This document shows positions 7,705-16,329 of a stretch of 37,496 nucleotides of DNA, piece after piece. The notes under the pieces were generated by a model. That model was not told the DNA's origin. It made no database searches and worked only from the letters and a program-made list of their open reading frames with translations. How positions within the stretch are numbered: the first letter of the stretch is position 1; each line of letters opens with the position of its first letter. This DNA is from an uncultured Planctomycetota bacterium (GTDB lineage Bacteria; Planctomycetota; Phycisphaerae; Sedimentisphaerales; UBA12454), in contig CAINDG010000049.1 of assembly GCA_903847315.1 (NCBI GenBank), positions 1 through 37,496 on the forward strand, in the 5' to 3' direction. Made by a program: the position numbers and the translations under genes.

Positions 7705-7766
7705 ATTATAGTGGTATTGTACCAAAAACGGTCATCTTTTTCAAGGCTGTTATCAGTATTGATAAC
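7705..7766 (-). promoter_or_regulatory. -10 element and operator-like palindrome upstream of the 7123-7671 gene
   Basis: On the minus strand a perfect TATAAT lies at 7710-7705, 34 bases before the ATG at 7671, with no good -35. About 40 bases further upstream is a perfect palindrome: GTTATCA (7749-7755), GTAT, TGATAAC (7760-7766). Its position suits a regulator site, but no regulator is identified. Confidence 0.35.
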
Positions 7767-7898
7767 GCAGTTTTAATGCCTTATCGGACTATATTGGCGC
7801 AAATTCAGCAAACAGAAGCAATAATGATTGCGAAAAAGATTACTATTTTTTAAAAGAAACATACAAATAGCAAAATTTTTCGTTTTTCAAGACGTGTT

Positions 7899-8756
7899 TT
7901 AATTCTGATTGAACAATAAAACATTCAGAATTGTCGCGATGATGTCGTAGAAAATGTGTGAGCCGGCTACGATACCAAAGCCTCGGGTGGCAAAAATCGC
8001 GGCGAAATAAACCCCCGCAGCGGTTCGAAAAATAAACGGCGCCATCGTCAGAGTCTCAGCCCTTGCGAACCTGCCGTTCAAAAAGACAAAGTGATGGTGC
8101 AGACTAAACAGAACAGCCGAAATCACGATAGCTAAAAAAATCGCCTTGGTTTTATTTATGCCGAGGATGGTTTCAAAAAACAGCATAAGCAGGCCGATGA
8201 GAATCAGCCTGAAAACAAGCTCTTCATAAAGGCCGGCTCCGATGCCGGTAATAATATCCATCAAAAAACTGTGGTGGCTGAACTTAGCGGCGGCGAGCAG
8301 ACAGGCGACCTGATGCGGTTGCTGCTGCGCGGGGCGATTGAGGACCATCGCAAGAACAATAAGAGGTACTGATATCACGATACATTCAATTGCCATTACC
8401 GCAAAATCAGACCACATAATTTTCCAATTCTGCCTTGCGGTAACCTGCAAAATCAGCAGTATTCCAATTATGACAAGCGGAGCACACAGCCAGGAATTTT
8501 TGGCATCCAGACCGATATATTGCAGAAAATTCTGAATCCAGACAAATGCCACGACGCCGCCGCGAACATTGCTGACAGGTTCGCTGAGAAGTTCCGGATT
8601 GACTACCAGGACAAGAATTTCATAAAGGACGATGAAAGGCAGAAGAAACATAAGGGCGTAAATCGGGCGGGAAGTTCTGGCGAAATATCCAACTTTTGCC
8701 GCAACGGCGGCATTAGAAGTTTCCTTACCGTTTTTGTTTGATTCCTTTCGAGCCAT
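7899..8756 (-). CDS. CPBP-family intramembrane metalloprotease
   Basis: This 285-residue protein has about six to eight hydrophobic segments and the three CPBP/Abi motifs: EELVFR at 178-183, a His-rich LFSLHHHF near 216-223, and SHIFYD at 266-271. Glu178, Glu179, His220-222 and His267 are the likely metal-binding and catalytic residues. Members are CAAX-processing-type or bacteriocin-immunity-type membrane proteases; the substrate here is unknown. It is divergent from the endonuclease III-like gene, with about 90 bp between them. A soluble, charged N-terminus of about 30 residues precedes the first membrane span. Confidence 0.88.
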   Translation of the reverse strand: MARKESNKNGKETSNAAVAAKVGYFARTSRPIYALMFLLPFIVLYEILVLVVNPELLSEPVSNVRGGVVAFVWIQNFLQYIGLDAKNSWLCAPLVIIGILLILQVTARQNWKIMWSDFAVMAIECIVISVPLIVLAMVLNRPAQQQPHQVACLLAAAKFSHHSFLMDIITGIGAGLYEELVFRLILIGLLMLFFETILGINKTKAIFLAIVISAVLFSLHHHFVFLNGRFARAETLTMAPFIFRTAAGVYFAAIFATRGFGIVAGSHIFYDIIATILNVLLFNQN

Positions 8757-8845
8757 CGTCGCGAAAGTTTAACCGAAAAAGATAAAAAACGCAAAACATA
8801 TCATTTGACGTTCGCAAAAAAGTGTTTGATAATGCCGCAGGAATT

Positions 8846-9505
8846 ATGACGGCACAAAAGATACAACAGATTTATGAATTGCTTTTTAAACGGTTCGGGC
8901 CGCAGCGCTGGTGGCCGGGCGAAACCAAAGATGAGATTATTGCCGGCGCTATACTGACCCAGAACACAAACTGGCAAAATGTCGAAAAGGCTATCGGCAA
9001 TCTGAAAAAAGCGTCTGTAATGAGTCTTGAAAAACTTTATTCTATTGAGCAGACGCAACTTGCAGAACTTATCAGGCCCGCCGGCTATTACAACATTAAG
9101 GCAAAAAGACTAAAAAATTTCCTGAAATGGCTCTTCGAGCAGCATAATGGTTCGCTGGCAGAGATTGAGGCAATGAATACCGAAAATCTTCGCGAAGAAC
9201 TGTTACAGATAAACGGTATAGGCAGAGAAACCGCTGATTCGATTTTGCTTTATGCTTTTGACAGGCCAATTTTTGTAGTCGATGCGTATACATACAGAAT
9301 CGCGACAAGGCATCAGTTAATCGAGCCGGAATGTGATTATGAGCAGCTTCGAAGCTTGTTTGAAGACAGTCTCGAAGACAATGTAAAACTTTTTAACGAG
9401 TATCACGCCCTGCTTGTGCGTCTCGGCAAGGAATTCTGCAGGCCGCAGGCAAGATGCGAGGGTTGTCCGCTTGAAAACCTGCCGCATACCCTTGAAACAG
9501 ATTAA
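8846..9505 (+). CDS. Endonuclease III-like HhH-GPD DNA glycosylase
   Basis: 219 residues from the ATG at 8846. A GTG at 8822 would add 8 residues, but MTAQKIQQIYELL is the natural family start; AGGA lies close upstream. The HhH-GPD core is clear: GAILTQNTNWQNVEKAI near 34-50, and the hairpin-helix-hairpin INGIGRETADSILLYAFDRPIFVVDAYTYRI. The catalytic Asp is present in VVDAYTYRI. The Lys of the bifunctional enzyme (GVGRKTA in Nth) is Glu here, pointing to a glycosylase without the Lys-dependent lyase step. The C-terminal cluster region has only three cysteines (CRPQARCEGC) where four usually bind 4Fe-4S. It is followed 2 bp later by hypF. Confidence 0.88.
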   Translation: MTAQKIQQIYELLFKRFGPQRWWPGETKDEIIAGAILTQNTNWQNVEKAIGNLKKASVMSLEKLYSIEQTQLAELIRPAGYYNIKAKRLKNFLKWLFEQHNGSLAEIEAMNTENLREELLQINGIGRETADSILLYAFDRPIFVVDAYTYRIATRHQLIEPECDYEQLRSLFEDSLEDNVKLFNEYHALLVRLGKEFCRPQARCEGCPLENLPHTLETD

Positions 9506-9507
9506 AA

Positions 9508-11807
9508 ATGACTGAAACAAGAAAAAAAATAACGGTACATGGTCAGGTACAAGGCATAGGATTTCGGCCTTTTGTTTACAGGCTCGCGGCGGAATTTAAT
9601 TTAACGGGTTTTGTCTATAATTACACAGAGGGGGTAATAATAGAAATTCAGGGTAATAAAAAAATGCAGAAAAATTTATCGACAGATTAAAAAACGCACA
9701 TAAAGAAAACCCACTGATAAAAATTGCTTCCCTTGATTTGGCCGATATTGAGCCGGTTGCCAATGAAAAAACTTTTGAAATAAAACAAAGTCAGACGGAT
9801 GGAGAAATAATCGCTGAAGTTACCGCTGATATCGCAACCTGCAAAGATTGCCTGAACGAACTGTTCGATAAAAATAATTTTCGATACCGCTACCCGTTCA
9901 TCAATTGCACAAACTGCGGCCCGCGGTATTCAATCATAAAAACAATACCCTATGACAGGCCGAATACGACTATGTCCGCTTTTGCAATGTGCGATAAATG
10001 CAAAGAGCAATACGAAAATGTCGAAGATAGACGTTTTCACGCCCAGCCTGTCGCCTGCCCGGCCTGCGGACCAAAAATAACACTTTGCGATAAGACGGGC
10101 AAGAAAATCGAAAACAAATCAGACAAAGTTATTTCGGAAACAATCCGCTTATTGCTTGAAGGAAAGATTGTCGCGATTAAAGGGCTGGGCGGTTTTCATC
10201 TCGCCTGTAATGCCGAAAATGACGAAGCGGTAAAAACGCTTAGGCTTCGCAAGATGCGAGATTATAAGCCTTTCGCGATGATGGCGGCGAATATAAAAAA
10301 AATCAAACAATTTGCCGTCGTCGATAAAAAGGCGAAGGATGTCTTACAAAGCATTCAAGCCCCCATTGTGCTTTTACCAAAGAAAGAGCCGAACACAATC
10401 GCTCCATCCGTCGCGGCAGGAGTTAATACATTCGGCTTTATGCTGCCTTATACGCCGCTGCATCATCTTATATTCGCTGAAAAAAAGTTAAACGCACTGG
10501 TAATGACCAGCGGAAATATTTCAGACGAACCCTTGATTTGCAAGGATGATGAAGCAATTGAAAAACTTGGCAATATAGCCGACGCTTTTTTGATGCACGA
10601 TAGGGAAATTTATCGGCAGGTCGATGATTCTATTGTACATATTATAAAAAACGAGCTTGTTTTACTGCGGCGGGCAAGAGGTTTTGTGCCGCAGACCTTT
10701 ATTTCAAAAAATTCCGCATCAGCAGACATTTTCGCGGTCGGCGCGGATTTAAAAAATACGTTCTGCTTTGTAAAACAGAACCGATTTATTATCAGCGAGC
10801 ATATAGGCGATATGGCTGACGCCAGCGTTTACAAACATTGGCTCGGTTCGATTGAACATCTTAAAAAACTCATCGAGGCCAATCCTTCTGTCGTTGTTTG
10901 TGATGCACATCCTAATTATTTTTCGAGTCAATACGCAAGAAAGCTCAAAAAAGATAAACTTATCGAGGTCCAGCATCACTGGGCCCATATCGCATCGGTT
11001 CTTGCGGAACACAATATTAACGAAAAAGTCATCGGCCTTGTCGCGGATGGAACAGGCTACGGCAATGACGGGGCAATCTGGGGCTGTGAATGTCTAATTG
11101 CCTCGCTCAATGATTTTCAACGGTTCGGACATTTGGCATATTATCCGCTTGCCGGCGGCGACTCGGCCGCGAAAGAAGCGATTCGGCCGATAATGGGGCT
11201 GATGAAAAAATATAATCTTTCCATTCCCGAAAATATACTTGATGAAATCGAGCCGGACGGAAAGAAAAGACAGACTATCGAGCAGCAGATTGAAAAAAAC
11301 ATCAATACAGTTCAAACATCGAGCCTGGGCAGATTATTCGATGCCGCTGCCGCCCTTTGCGGGCTTGGAAGCTGTAATAATTTCGAGGCGCAGCTCCCGA
11401 TGGCTCTTGAGGCGATAGCGGACAAACAGGTTAAGGAAAGTTATCTGTTTGCGTTAAAGGAAAATGGAGTTACTACGGCAGAAATCGGGGATATGCTTAA
11501 AAATATCATAGAAGACAAGCTAAACGGTACCGACAGGAAAGTTATTGCAGCAAAATTTCACAATACAATAGCCGAATTTTTCTTTATGCTTGCCAAAAAG
11601 GCACAGGACAAGACCCGCATTAAGACCGTCGCTATAAGCGGCGGGGTATTCTGCAACAGATTTCTTTCGGAAAGACTGATTGAATTGTTGCAAAAGGTCG
11701 GTTTGACTGTATTATTTAACTGGCTTGTTCCCGCTAACGACGGAGGTATCTCGCTGGGGCAGGCCGCGATAGCGGCAAAAAAAATGAACAAAAACAAACA
11801 GGACTAA
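9508..11807 (+). CDS. hypF: Carbamoyltransferase HypF, with a -1 frameshift at an A7 tract
   Basis: HypF makes the thiocarbamate on HypE that becomes the CN ligand of NiFe hydrogenase. Domains in order: acylphosphatase (VHGQVQGIGFRPFVYRLA, residues 9-26), two zinc-finger-like pairs (CKDC...CTNC, then CDKC...CPAC), a YrdC-like domain, and a Kae1-like domain with VQHHWAHIASV, VADGTGYGNDGAIWG and ISGGVFCNRFLSERL. The first frame stops at 9690, and the rest lies in the -1 frame (open through 9738, where an in-frame start exists, to 11807). The switch point is seven A residues at 9658-9664. Reading back one base gives ...IQGNKKNAEKFIDRLKNA, which restores the family sequence and about 766 residues in total. 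Sequencing error, transcriptional slippage and real mutation are all possible. hypC follows 2 bp later. Confidence 0.85.
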
Positions 11808-11809
11808 GT

Positions 11810-12052
11810 ATGTGTTTAGCAGTGCCCGCAAGAATAATTGAACTGAACGGCGACGATGCCCTGGCTGACTGTATTGGCAACCGCATACAGGCGAAGACCA
11901 CGCTTGTGCCGAACGCGAAGCTCGGCGATATCGTTCTTATCCACGCAGGCTTTGCGATAACCGTTCTTGACGAAGACGAAGCGAAAAAAACCTGGCTGCT
12001 GCTTGAGGAACTGGATAACTTTTCCAAAACCGACAAAAAAGTGTCGGGTTAA
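11810..12052 (+). CDS. hypC: Hydrogenase maturation chaperone HypC/HybG
   Basis: This 80-residue protein has the defining N-terminus MCLAVPARI; Cys2 binds the hydrogenase large-subunit precursor and, with HypD, the Fe(CN)2CO unit. Further support comes from LGDIVLIHAGFAI near 44-56, as in the family. It lies 2 bp after hypF. No hypD, hypE or hydrogenase structural genes are in the window, so they must be elsewhere. Confidence 0.95.
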   Translation: MCLAVPARIIELNGDDALADCIGNRIQAKTTLVPNAKLGDIVLIHAGFAITVLDEDEAKKTWLLLEELDNFSKTDKKVSG

Positions 12053-12079
12053 AAAATAAATATATGAAAGGGGTAAGTT

Positions 12080-12454
12080 ATGGCAAAGAAACTTGAAATT
12101 TACAAATGTATGCTGTGCGGAAATATTGTCGAGGTTACGCACGGCGGAGACGGCGAGCTTGTCTGCTGCGGCCAGCCTATGAAACTGTTTGTTGAAAATA
12201 CCACCGAAGGCGCAAAAGAAAAGCACGTACCTGTAATCGAAAAAATCGACGGCGGATACAAAGTAAAAGTCGGCTCGGTCGCTCATCCGATGGAAGAAAA
12301 ACATTATATCGAATGGATTGAGCTGCAGGCCGATGGAAAAGTCTATAAACAGTATCTTGCGCCGGGCCAAAAACCGGAAGCTGTATTTAAAATCGACGCT
12401 GTCAAGGTAACCGCAAGAGAATATTGCAATATACACGGCCTGTGGAAGGCATAA
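12080..12454 (+). CDS. dfx: Desulfoferrodoxin (superoxide reductase)
   Basis: This 124-residue two-domain protein reduces superoxide to peroxide without making oxygen, typical of anaerobes. The N-terminal desulforedoxin-like domain has CMLCG at 11-15 and CCGQPM at 33-38, giving the four Cys for the Fe(SCys)4 centre I. The C-terminal neelaredoxin domain has [21 protein letters not shown] and CNIHGLWKA, supplying His and Cys ligands for the Fe centre II. It is preceded by AAAGGGGTAAG. It heads a block with ferritin and a rubredoxin fusion; rubredoxin is the usual electron donor to superoxide reductase. Confidence 0.97.
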   Translation: MAKKLEIYKCMLCGNIVEVTHGGDGELVCCGQPMKLFVENTTEGAKEKHVPVIEKIDGGYKVKVGSVAHPMEEKHYIEWIELQADGKVYKQYLAPGQKPEAVFKIDAVKVTAREYCNIHGLWKA

Positions 12455-12472
12455 AATAAAAAGGAGTAATAT

Positions 12473-12970
12473 ATGATAAGTGAAAAAATGGTTAGGGCGC
12501 TGAACGACCAGATAAATGCCGAGTTGTACTCAGCATATCTGTATTACGCAATGGAGGCGTACTTTCAATTTAACAATCTTGAAGGTTTCGCCAACTGGAT
12601 GAACGTCCAGACAAAAGAAGAAATGACTCACGCGAGCAAGATTTATGATTTTATCAACGACCGCAGCGGCAGAGTCGAGCTTGCGGAGATAGAAAAACCG
12701 TCAGTTAATTGGGCAAGTCCGCTCGCCGCGTTTGAAGCCTCTTATAAACACGAACAGTTCGTAACCGACAGGATAAACAAGCTTGTCGAACTGGCCAACG
12801 GTGAAAAGGACCACGCAACGGCAAGTTTTCTCAAGTGGTTCGTCGATGAGCAGGTCGAAGAGGAATCAAGCGTAATCAAAATCGTCGAGAAACTAAAACT
12901 CGTTAAGGATTCCGCCGGCAGTTTGCTGATGATAGACCACCAGCTTGCCAAACGGGAATTTAAAGCTTAG
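12473..12970 (+). CDS. ftnA: Bacterial non-haem ferritin
   Basis: This 165-residue four-helix ferritin subunit stores iron after oxidising Fe(II). The ferroxidase ligands are visible in [12 protein letters not shown] (Glu17) and [12 protein letters not shown] (Glu50, His53), with a further Glu in the fourth-helix [10 protein letters not shown] stretch. AAGGAG sits 6 bases before the ATG. It lies 18 bp downstream of dfx, which fits joint regulation by oxidative stress or iron. Confidence 0.95.
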   Translation: MISEKMVRALNDQINAELYSAYLYYAMEAYFQFNNLEGFANWMNVQTKEEMTHASKIYDFINDRSGRVELAEIEKPSVNWASPLAAFEASYKHEQFVTDRINKLVELANGEKDHATASFLKWFVDEQVEEESSVIKIVEKLKLVKDSAGSLLMIDHQLAKREFKA

Positions 12971-12999
12971 GCTCGGCCCGCCGTCGAAAATACAGAAAT

Positions 13000-13737
13000 A
13001 TGAACGCAGGCAAAATAAATTTGAATGCCCTGTTTGAGCTTAACTATGGAATGTACATAGTAAGCTCTATAAAGGCTGATGCCGTCAACGGCTGCATCGC
13101 AAATACGGTTTTTCAACTTACGCCTGAACCGCCGGTAATCGCTGTCAGTATCAGCAAGGAAAATCTTACACACGAATATATAACGAGCAGCGGGTCTTTC
13201 GCCGTTTCCGTTCTTGCCGAGGATACGCCGATAAAATTTACAGGAATGTTCGGCTTCCGTTCAGGCAGGGATTTGGATAAATTTAAGGATGCGGCTTTCA
13301 AAAAAGGCGTTACAGGCTGCCCGATAGTTCTTGAAAATACGACCGGCTATGTCGAAGCGGAAGTAATAAATACTGTCGATGTCGGAACGCATACGCTGTT
13401 TATAGGCAAAGTGCTGGCTTGCGAGCAATTCAATAACGGTAAAATCGCGATGACTTATAACTACTATCGTGATGTAAAAGGCGGAAGAACGCCAAGAACG
13501 GCAGCAACCTATCAGGAAAAATCTAAGAAATCGGAACAACAAAAAACAACAACCTCAAAAGGAGGCAAAACTATGCAAAAGTACAAATGCCTTATGTGCG
13601 GATACATTTACGACCCTGCGAAAGGCGACCCGGATAACGGCGTTGAGCCGGGAACAGCATTCGAGGATATTTCGGACAACTGGGTCTGCCCGGAATGCGG
13701 CGCAGCAAAGGACGAATTTGAAGCAGTAGAAGATTAA
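13000..13737 (+). CDS. Flavin reductase-like protein fused to C-terminal rubredoxin
   Basis: This 245-residue fusion has a flavin reductase-type FMN-binding domain (1-160, starting [17 protein letters not shown], with [21 protein letters not shown]). A charged Lys/Gln/Thr linker (about 172-191) follows, then a complete rubredoxin (192-245) with CLMCGYIYD and CPECGA; Cys197, 200, 230 and 233 bind one Fe. This is the layout of high-molecular-weight rubredoxins. It would pass electrons from NAD(P)H through FMN to acceptors such as the superoxide reductase encoded upstream. The rubredoxin part has its own strong internal ribosome-binding site (next entry), so free rubredoxin may also be made. zwf, an NADPH source, starts 11 bp downstream. 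Confidence 0.93.
   Translation: MNAGKINLNALFELNYGMYIVSSIKADAVNGCIANTVFQLTPEPPVIAVSISKENLTHEYITSSGSFAVSVLAEDTPIKFTGMFGFRSGRDLDKFKDAAFKKGVTGCPIVLENTTGYVEAEVINTVDVGTHTLFIGKVLACEQFNNGKIAMTYNYYRDVKGGRTPRTAATYQEKSKKSEQQKTTTSKGGKTMQKYKCLMCGYIYDPAKGDPDNGVEPGTAFEDISDNWVCPECGAAKDEFEAVED
13557..13737 (+). promoter_or_regulatory. Internal Shine-Dalgarno and ATG yielding free rubredoxin
   Basis: AAAAGGAGG at 13557-13565 is followed after 7 bases by an in-frame ATG at 13573, exactly at the first residue of the rubredoxin domain ([14 protein letters not shown]). Translation from there gives a 54-residue protein, the normal length of stand-alone rubredoxin. In the fusion the site is read as the linker SKGGKTM. 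This looks like an ancestral separate gene whose start signals survived the fusion. Confidence 0.6.
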
Positions 13738-13748
13738 AAGATTCGCAG

Positions 13749-15269
13749 ATGGAAAAAATCTGTCCATTGGTTGCGAGTGAGCAGGCACTTTGCGTCGAAT
13801 CGCCGGCGCCGCAGTGCGGCTTTGTCGTCTTCGGCGCTTCAGGCGATTTAACAAAAAGAAAACTCATCCCCGCCCTTGCCAACCTTTTCAAGAGAGGGCT
13901 GCTTGATAAGGGATTTTTCTTCCTCGGCTGCGGCAGAAAAAATCTCAGCGACGAGGATTTTAGAAAAATTGCCGCCGAGGCAGTCGGAAATATCCTGCCT
14001 GCACCTGAAAAATTCTTAAATAATTTTTACTACACCGCCGGCGATTACGGCGATAAAAATTTTTACGGCAATATCAAAAAAACACTCGCCGAATTTGACA
14101 AAAAGACAGATGCAAATTTCGGCAGGGTTTTTTATCTTTCCCTGCCGCCCCTGCTTTATCCACAGGTTATTCAAAATCTGGGCCAATCGGACTTAAACAA
14201 ACATAATAGCTTCGTCAGGCTGGTTGTCGAAAAACCTTTCGGCAGGGATTTGCAAAGTGCCGCAGAACTTAACGATTATTTAAGCAAGTGGTTTATCGAA
14301 GAGCAGGTTTACCGGATAGACCACTATCTCGGCAAGGAAACCGTCCAGAATATAATGATGTTCCGCTTCGCCAATTCGATTTTCGAGCCGATATGGAACA
14401 GAGACTACATCGACCACATACAAATAACCATAGCGGAATCCATCGGCATAGAAACAAGAGGCGGCTATTACGATAAAAGCGGCGCGCTTCGGGATATGTT
14501 CGTCAATCATATGCTCAGTATGCTTTCTCTTGTCGCGATGGAGCCACCGGCTTCGTTCGCCGCCGAACATATCCGCGATGAAAAGGTAAAATTTTTGCGC
14601 AGCATCCGGCCGTTCAGCCTGCCGCCGCAAAACGAAGATATTGTAAGGGGACAGTACGCCGGCGAAAATATCAACGGAAAAAATATACTCGCCTATCGGC
14701 AGGAAACTGATGTTGAAAAAAATTCAAAGACTGAAACGTACATCGCCGCAAGACTTTTCGTCGATAACTGGCGATGGCAAGGCGTACCGTTTTATATGCG
14801 GACGGGAAAAAGACTGGCAAAACGTGTTACAGAAATCGCGATAATCTTCAAAAAAGTTCCCCACCTGATGTTTGCCTCGGCGGGAATCGACGAATTGCCC
14901 GCCAATACGCTCGTGCTGAAAATCCAGCCCAAGGAAGGCATAAGTCTTTTCTTTGAGGCAAAAAGACCGGGGCCGAAACTTTGCATCGGAACTCTCCAGA
15001 TGGATTTTAATTATGCTGAAATTTTCGGCACAGATACGCCGGACGCTTATGAACGGCTTTTGCTCGATTGCATGCTCGGCGACCAGACTTTATTTACAAG
15101 AATTGACGACGTAAAAATCGCCTGGGGGCTGATTGATAATGTCCTTAATACCTGGAAACAACAGGATTTAGAGCCTTTTATTTATCCTGCCGGAAGCGAG
15201 AGCTTTCCAGAGGCTGACGCCTTTATCCAAAAAGACGGGCGAAACTGGCGAAAAATTTCTGAAATGTAA
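13749..15269 (+). CDS. zwf: Glucose-6-phosphate 1-dehydrogenase
   Basis: This 506-residue enzyme opens the oxidative pentose phosphate pathway, converting glucose 6-phosphate to 6-phosphogluconolactone and making NADPH. GASGDLTKRKLIPAL at 29-43 is the nucleotide-binding motif, and RIDHYLGKETVQN is the substrate-binding/catalytic motif with its Lys and His. VVEKPFGRDL and FYMRTGKRL are further conserved stretches. It starts 11 bp after the flavin reductase-rubredoxin gene, consistent with NADPH supply to that redox chain. No pgl or gnd follows. Confidence 0.97.
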   Translation: MEKICPLVASEQALCVESPAPQCGFVVFGASGDLTKRKLIPALANLFKRGLLDKGFFFLGCGRKNLSDEDFRKIAAEAVGNILPAPEKFLNNFYYTAGDYGDKNFYGNIKKTLAEFDKKTDANFGRVFYLSLPPLLYPQVIQNLGQSDLNKHNSFVRLVVEKPFGRDLQSAAELNDYLSKWFIEEQVYRIDHYLGKETVQNIMMFRFANSIFEPIWNRDYIDHIQITIAESIGIETRGGYYDKSGALRDMFVNHMLSMLSLVAMEPPASFAAEHIRDEKVKFLRSIRPFSLPPQNEDIVRGQYAGENINGKNILAYRQETDVEKNSKTETYIAARLFVDNWRWQGVPFYMRTGKRLAKRVTEIAIIFKKVPHLMFASAGIDELPANTLVLKIQPKEGISLFFEAKRPGPKLCIGTLQMDFNYAEIFGTDTPDAYERLLLDCMLGDQTLFTRIDDVKIAWGLIDNVLNTWKQQDLEPFIYPAGSESFPEADAFIQKDGRNWRKISEM

Positions 15270-15319
15270 CTATCAGCCGCAAATGCACAAAGACACAAAA
15301 ACAATTAAAGGAAAAGCAA

Positions 15320-15985
15320 ATGCTTAACGACGGCGAAAAAGGAGTTATCGTTCAGCGGGACAAAAAAACTTATGCAATTGCACCGCATATTCCCTGCGGA
15401 GTTGTCAGTCCGCAAATTTTGAGAAAAATAGCGGATGCTGCTGAAAAATATAATGCCGCTGCGCTTAAACTGACTAGTGCAGAACGAATCGCTATTGTCG
15501 GCCTTGACGAAAAAGATATCGACAGCGTCTGGAAGGATTTGCAGATGAGCCCCGGTTTTGCTATCGGGCTTTGCGTAAGAAGTGTCAGGGCATGTCCCGG
15601 CACAACGTTTTGCAAACGGGGTATGCAGGATAGTCTCGGTGTCGGTCTTGAACTTGATAAAAAATATCACGGCCTTGAAACGCCTGGGAAACTGAAAATG
15701 GGCGTAAGCGGCTGCCCAAATCAGTGCGCAGAAACCTGTATTAAGGACATCGGTCTTGTCGGAGCAAAAAACGGTTGGCGGCTGCTTGTCGGCGGCAACG
15801 GCGGCTCAAAAGCAAGACTTGCTCAGGAAATCGCAAAAGATTTAACTAAAGAACAGGCTCTTGAATTGATTGAAAAAATCATAACTTATTATAAGGCAAA
15901 TGCCAAGCCGCACCAGCGAATCGGGGCTTTAATTGAAAAAATAGGGCTGGAAGAGTTCAAAAAAACAGTAGGAATTACTATATGA
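15320..15985 (+). CDS. Small sulfite/nitrite reductase-like sirohaem and 4Fe-4S protein
   Basis: This 221-residue protein corresponds to one half of a sulfite/nitrite reductase. The N-terminal ferredoxin-like half (PHIPCGVVSPQILRKIADAAEKY, LTSAERIAIVG) is followed by the cluster/sirohaem motif, with RACPGTTFCKRGMQDS and GVSGCPNQCAE giving the C-X5-C...C-X3-C ligands. The size matches the small, assimilatory-type family common in anaerobes rather than full-length SiR. The substrate cannot be told from sequence. Its stop overlaps the cupin gene start by 4 bases. The 50 bp upstream include CACAAAGACACAAAAAC, a common intergenic motif, and an AAAGGAAAAG ribosome-binding site. Confidence 0.88.
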   Translation: MLNDGEKGVIVQRDKKTYAIAPHIPCGVVSPQILRKIADAAEKYNAAALKLTSAERIAIVGLDEKDIDSVWKDLQMSPGFAIGLCVRSVRACPGTTFCKRGMQDSLGVGLELDKKYHGLETPGKLKMGVSGCPNQCAETCIKDIGLVGAKNGWRLLVGGNGGSKARLAQEIAKDLTKEQALELIEKIITYYKANAKPHQRIGALIEKIGLEEFKKTVGITI

Positions 15986-16329
15986 AAAAAACTAAAAAAA
16001 ATACTGTCCTGAAAGCCTGTGTCGCAAAGGCTGTTAATCTGGCAGACCTTGTCGAGTATTCTGCTGATTCGATTGTCAGCAAAACGATAATCGATAAATC
16101 TGTCGGCACTGTAACCCTTTTCGCTTTTGACGCAGGACAGGGCTTAAGCGAACATCAGGCTCCTTACGATGCGCTCGTTCAGATTGTTGACGGCTCAGCG
16201 ATGCTTATCATCGGAGGCAAGAAAATCAAAGCATCAGCGGGCAAAATTGTTATTATGCCTGCAAATATCCCTCACGCTGTGCAGGCTAAAGAAAGATTCA
16301 AAATGCTTTTGATTATGATAAGGGCATAA
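15982..16329 (+). CDS. Cupin-domain protein
   Basis: This 115-residue single cupin shows the barrel motifs AFDAGQGLSEHQAPYDALVQIVDGSA (motif 1, with His and Glu-like positions) and PANIPHAVQAKERF (motif 2 His). It probably binds a metal, but the substrate is not clear. It overlaps the sirohaem reductase gene by 4 bases (ATGA) and abuts the permease start with no gap, so the three are one translational unit. Confidence 0.88.
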   Translation: MKKTKKNTVLKACVAKAVNLADLVEYSADSIVSKTIIDKSVGTVTLFAFDAGQGLSEHQAPYDALVQIVDGSAMLIIGGKKIKASAGKIVIMPANIPHAVQAKERFKMLLIMIRA

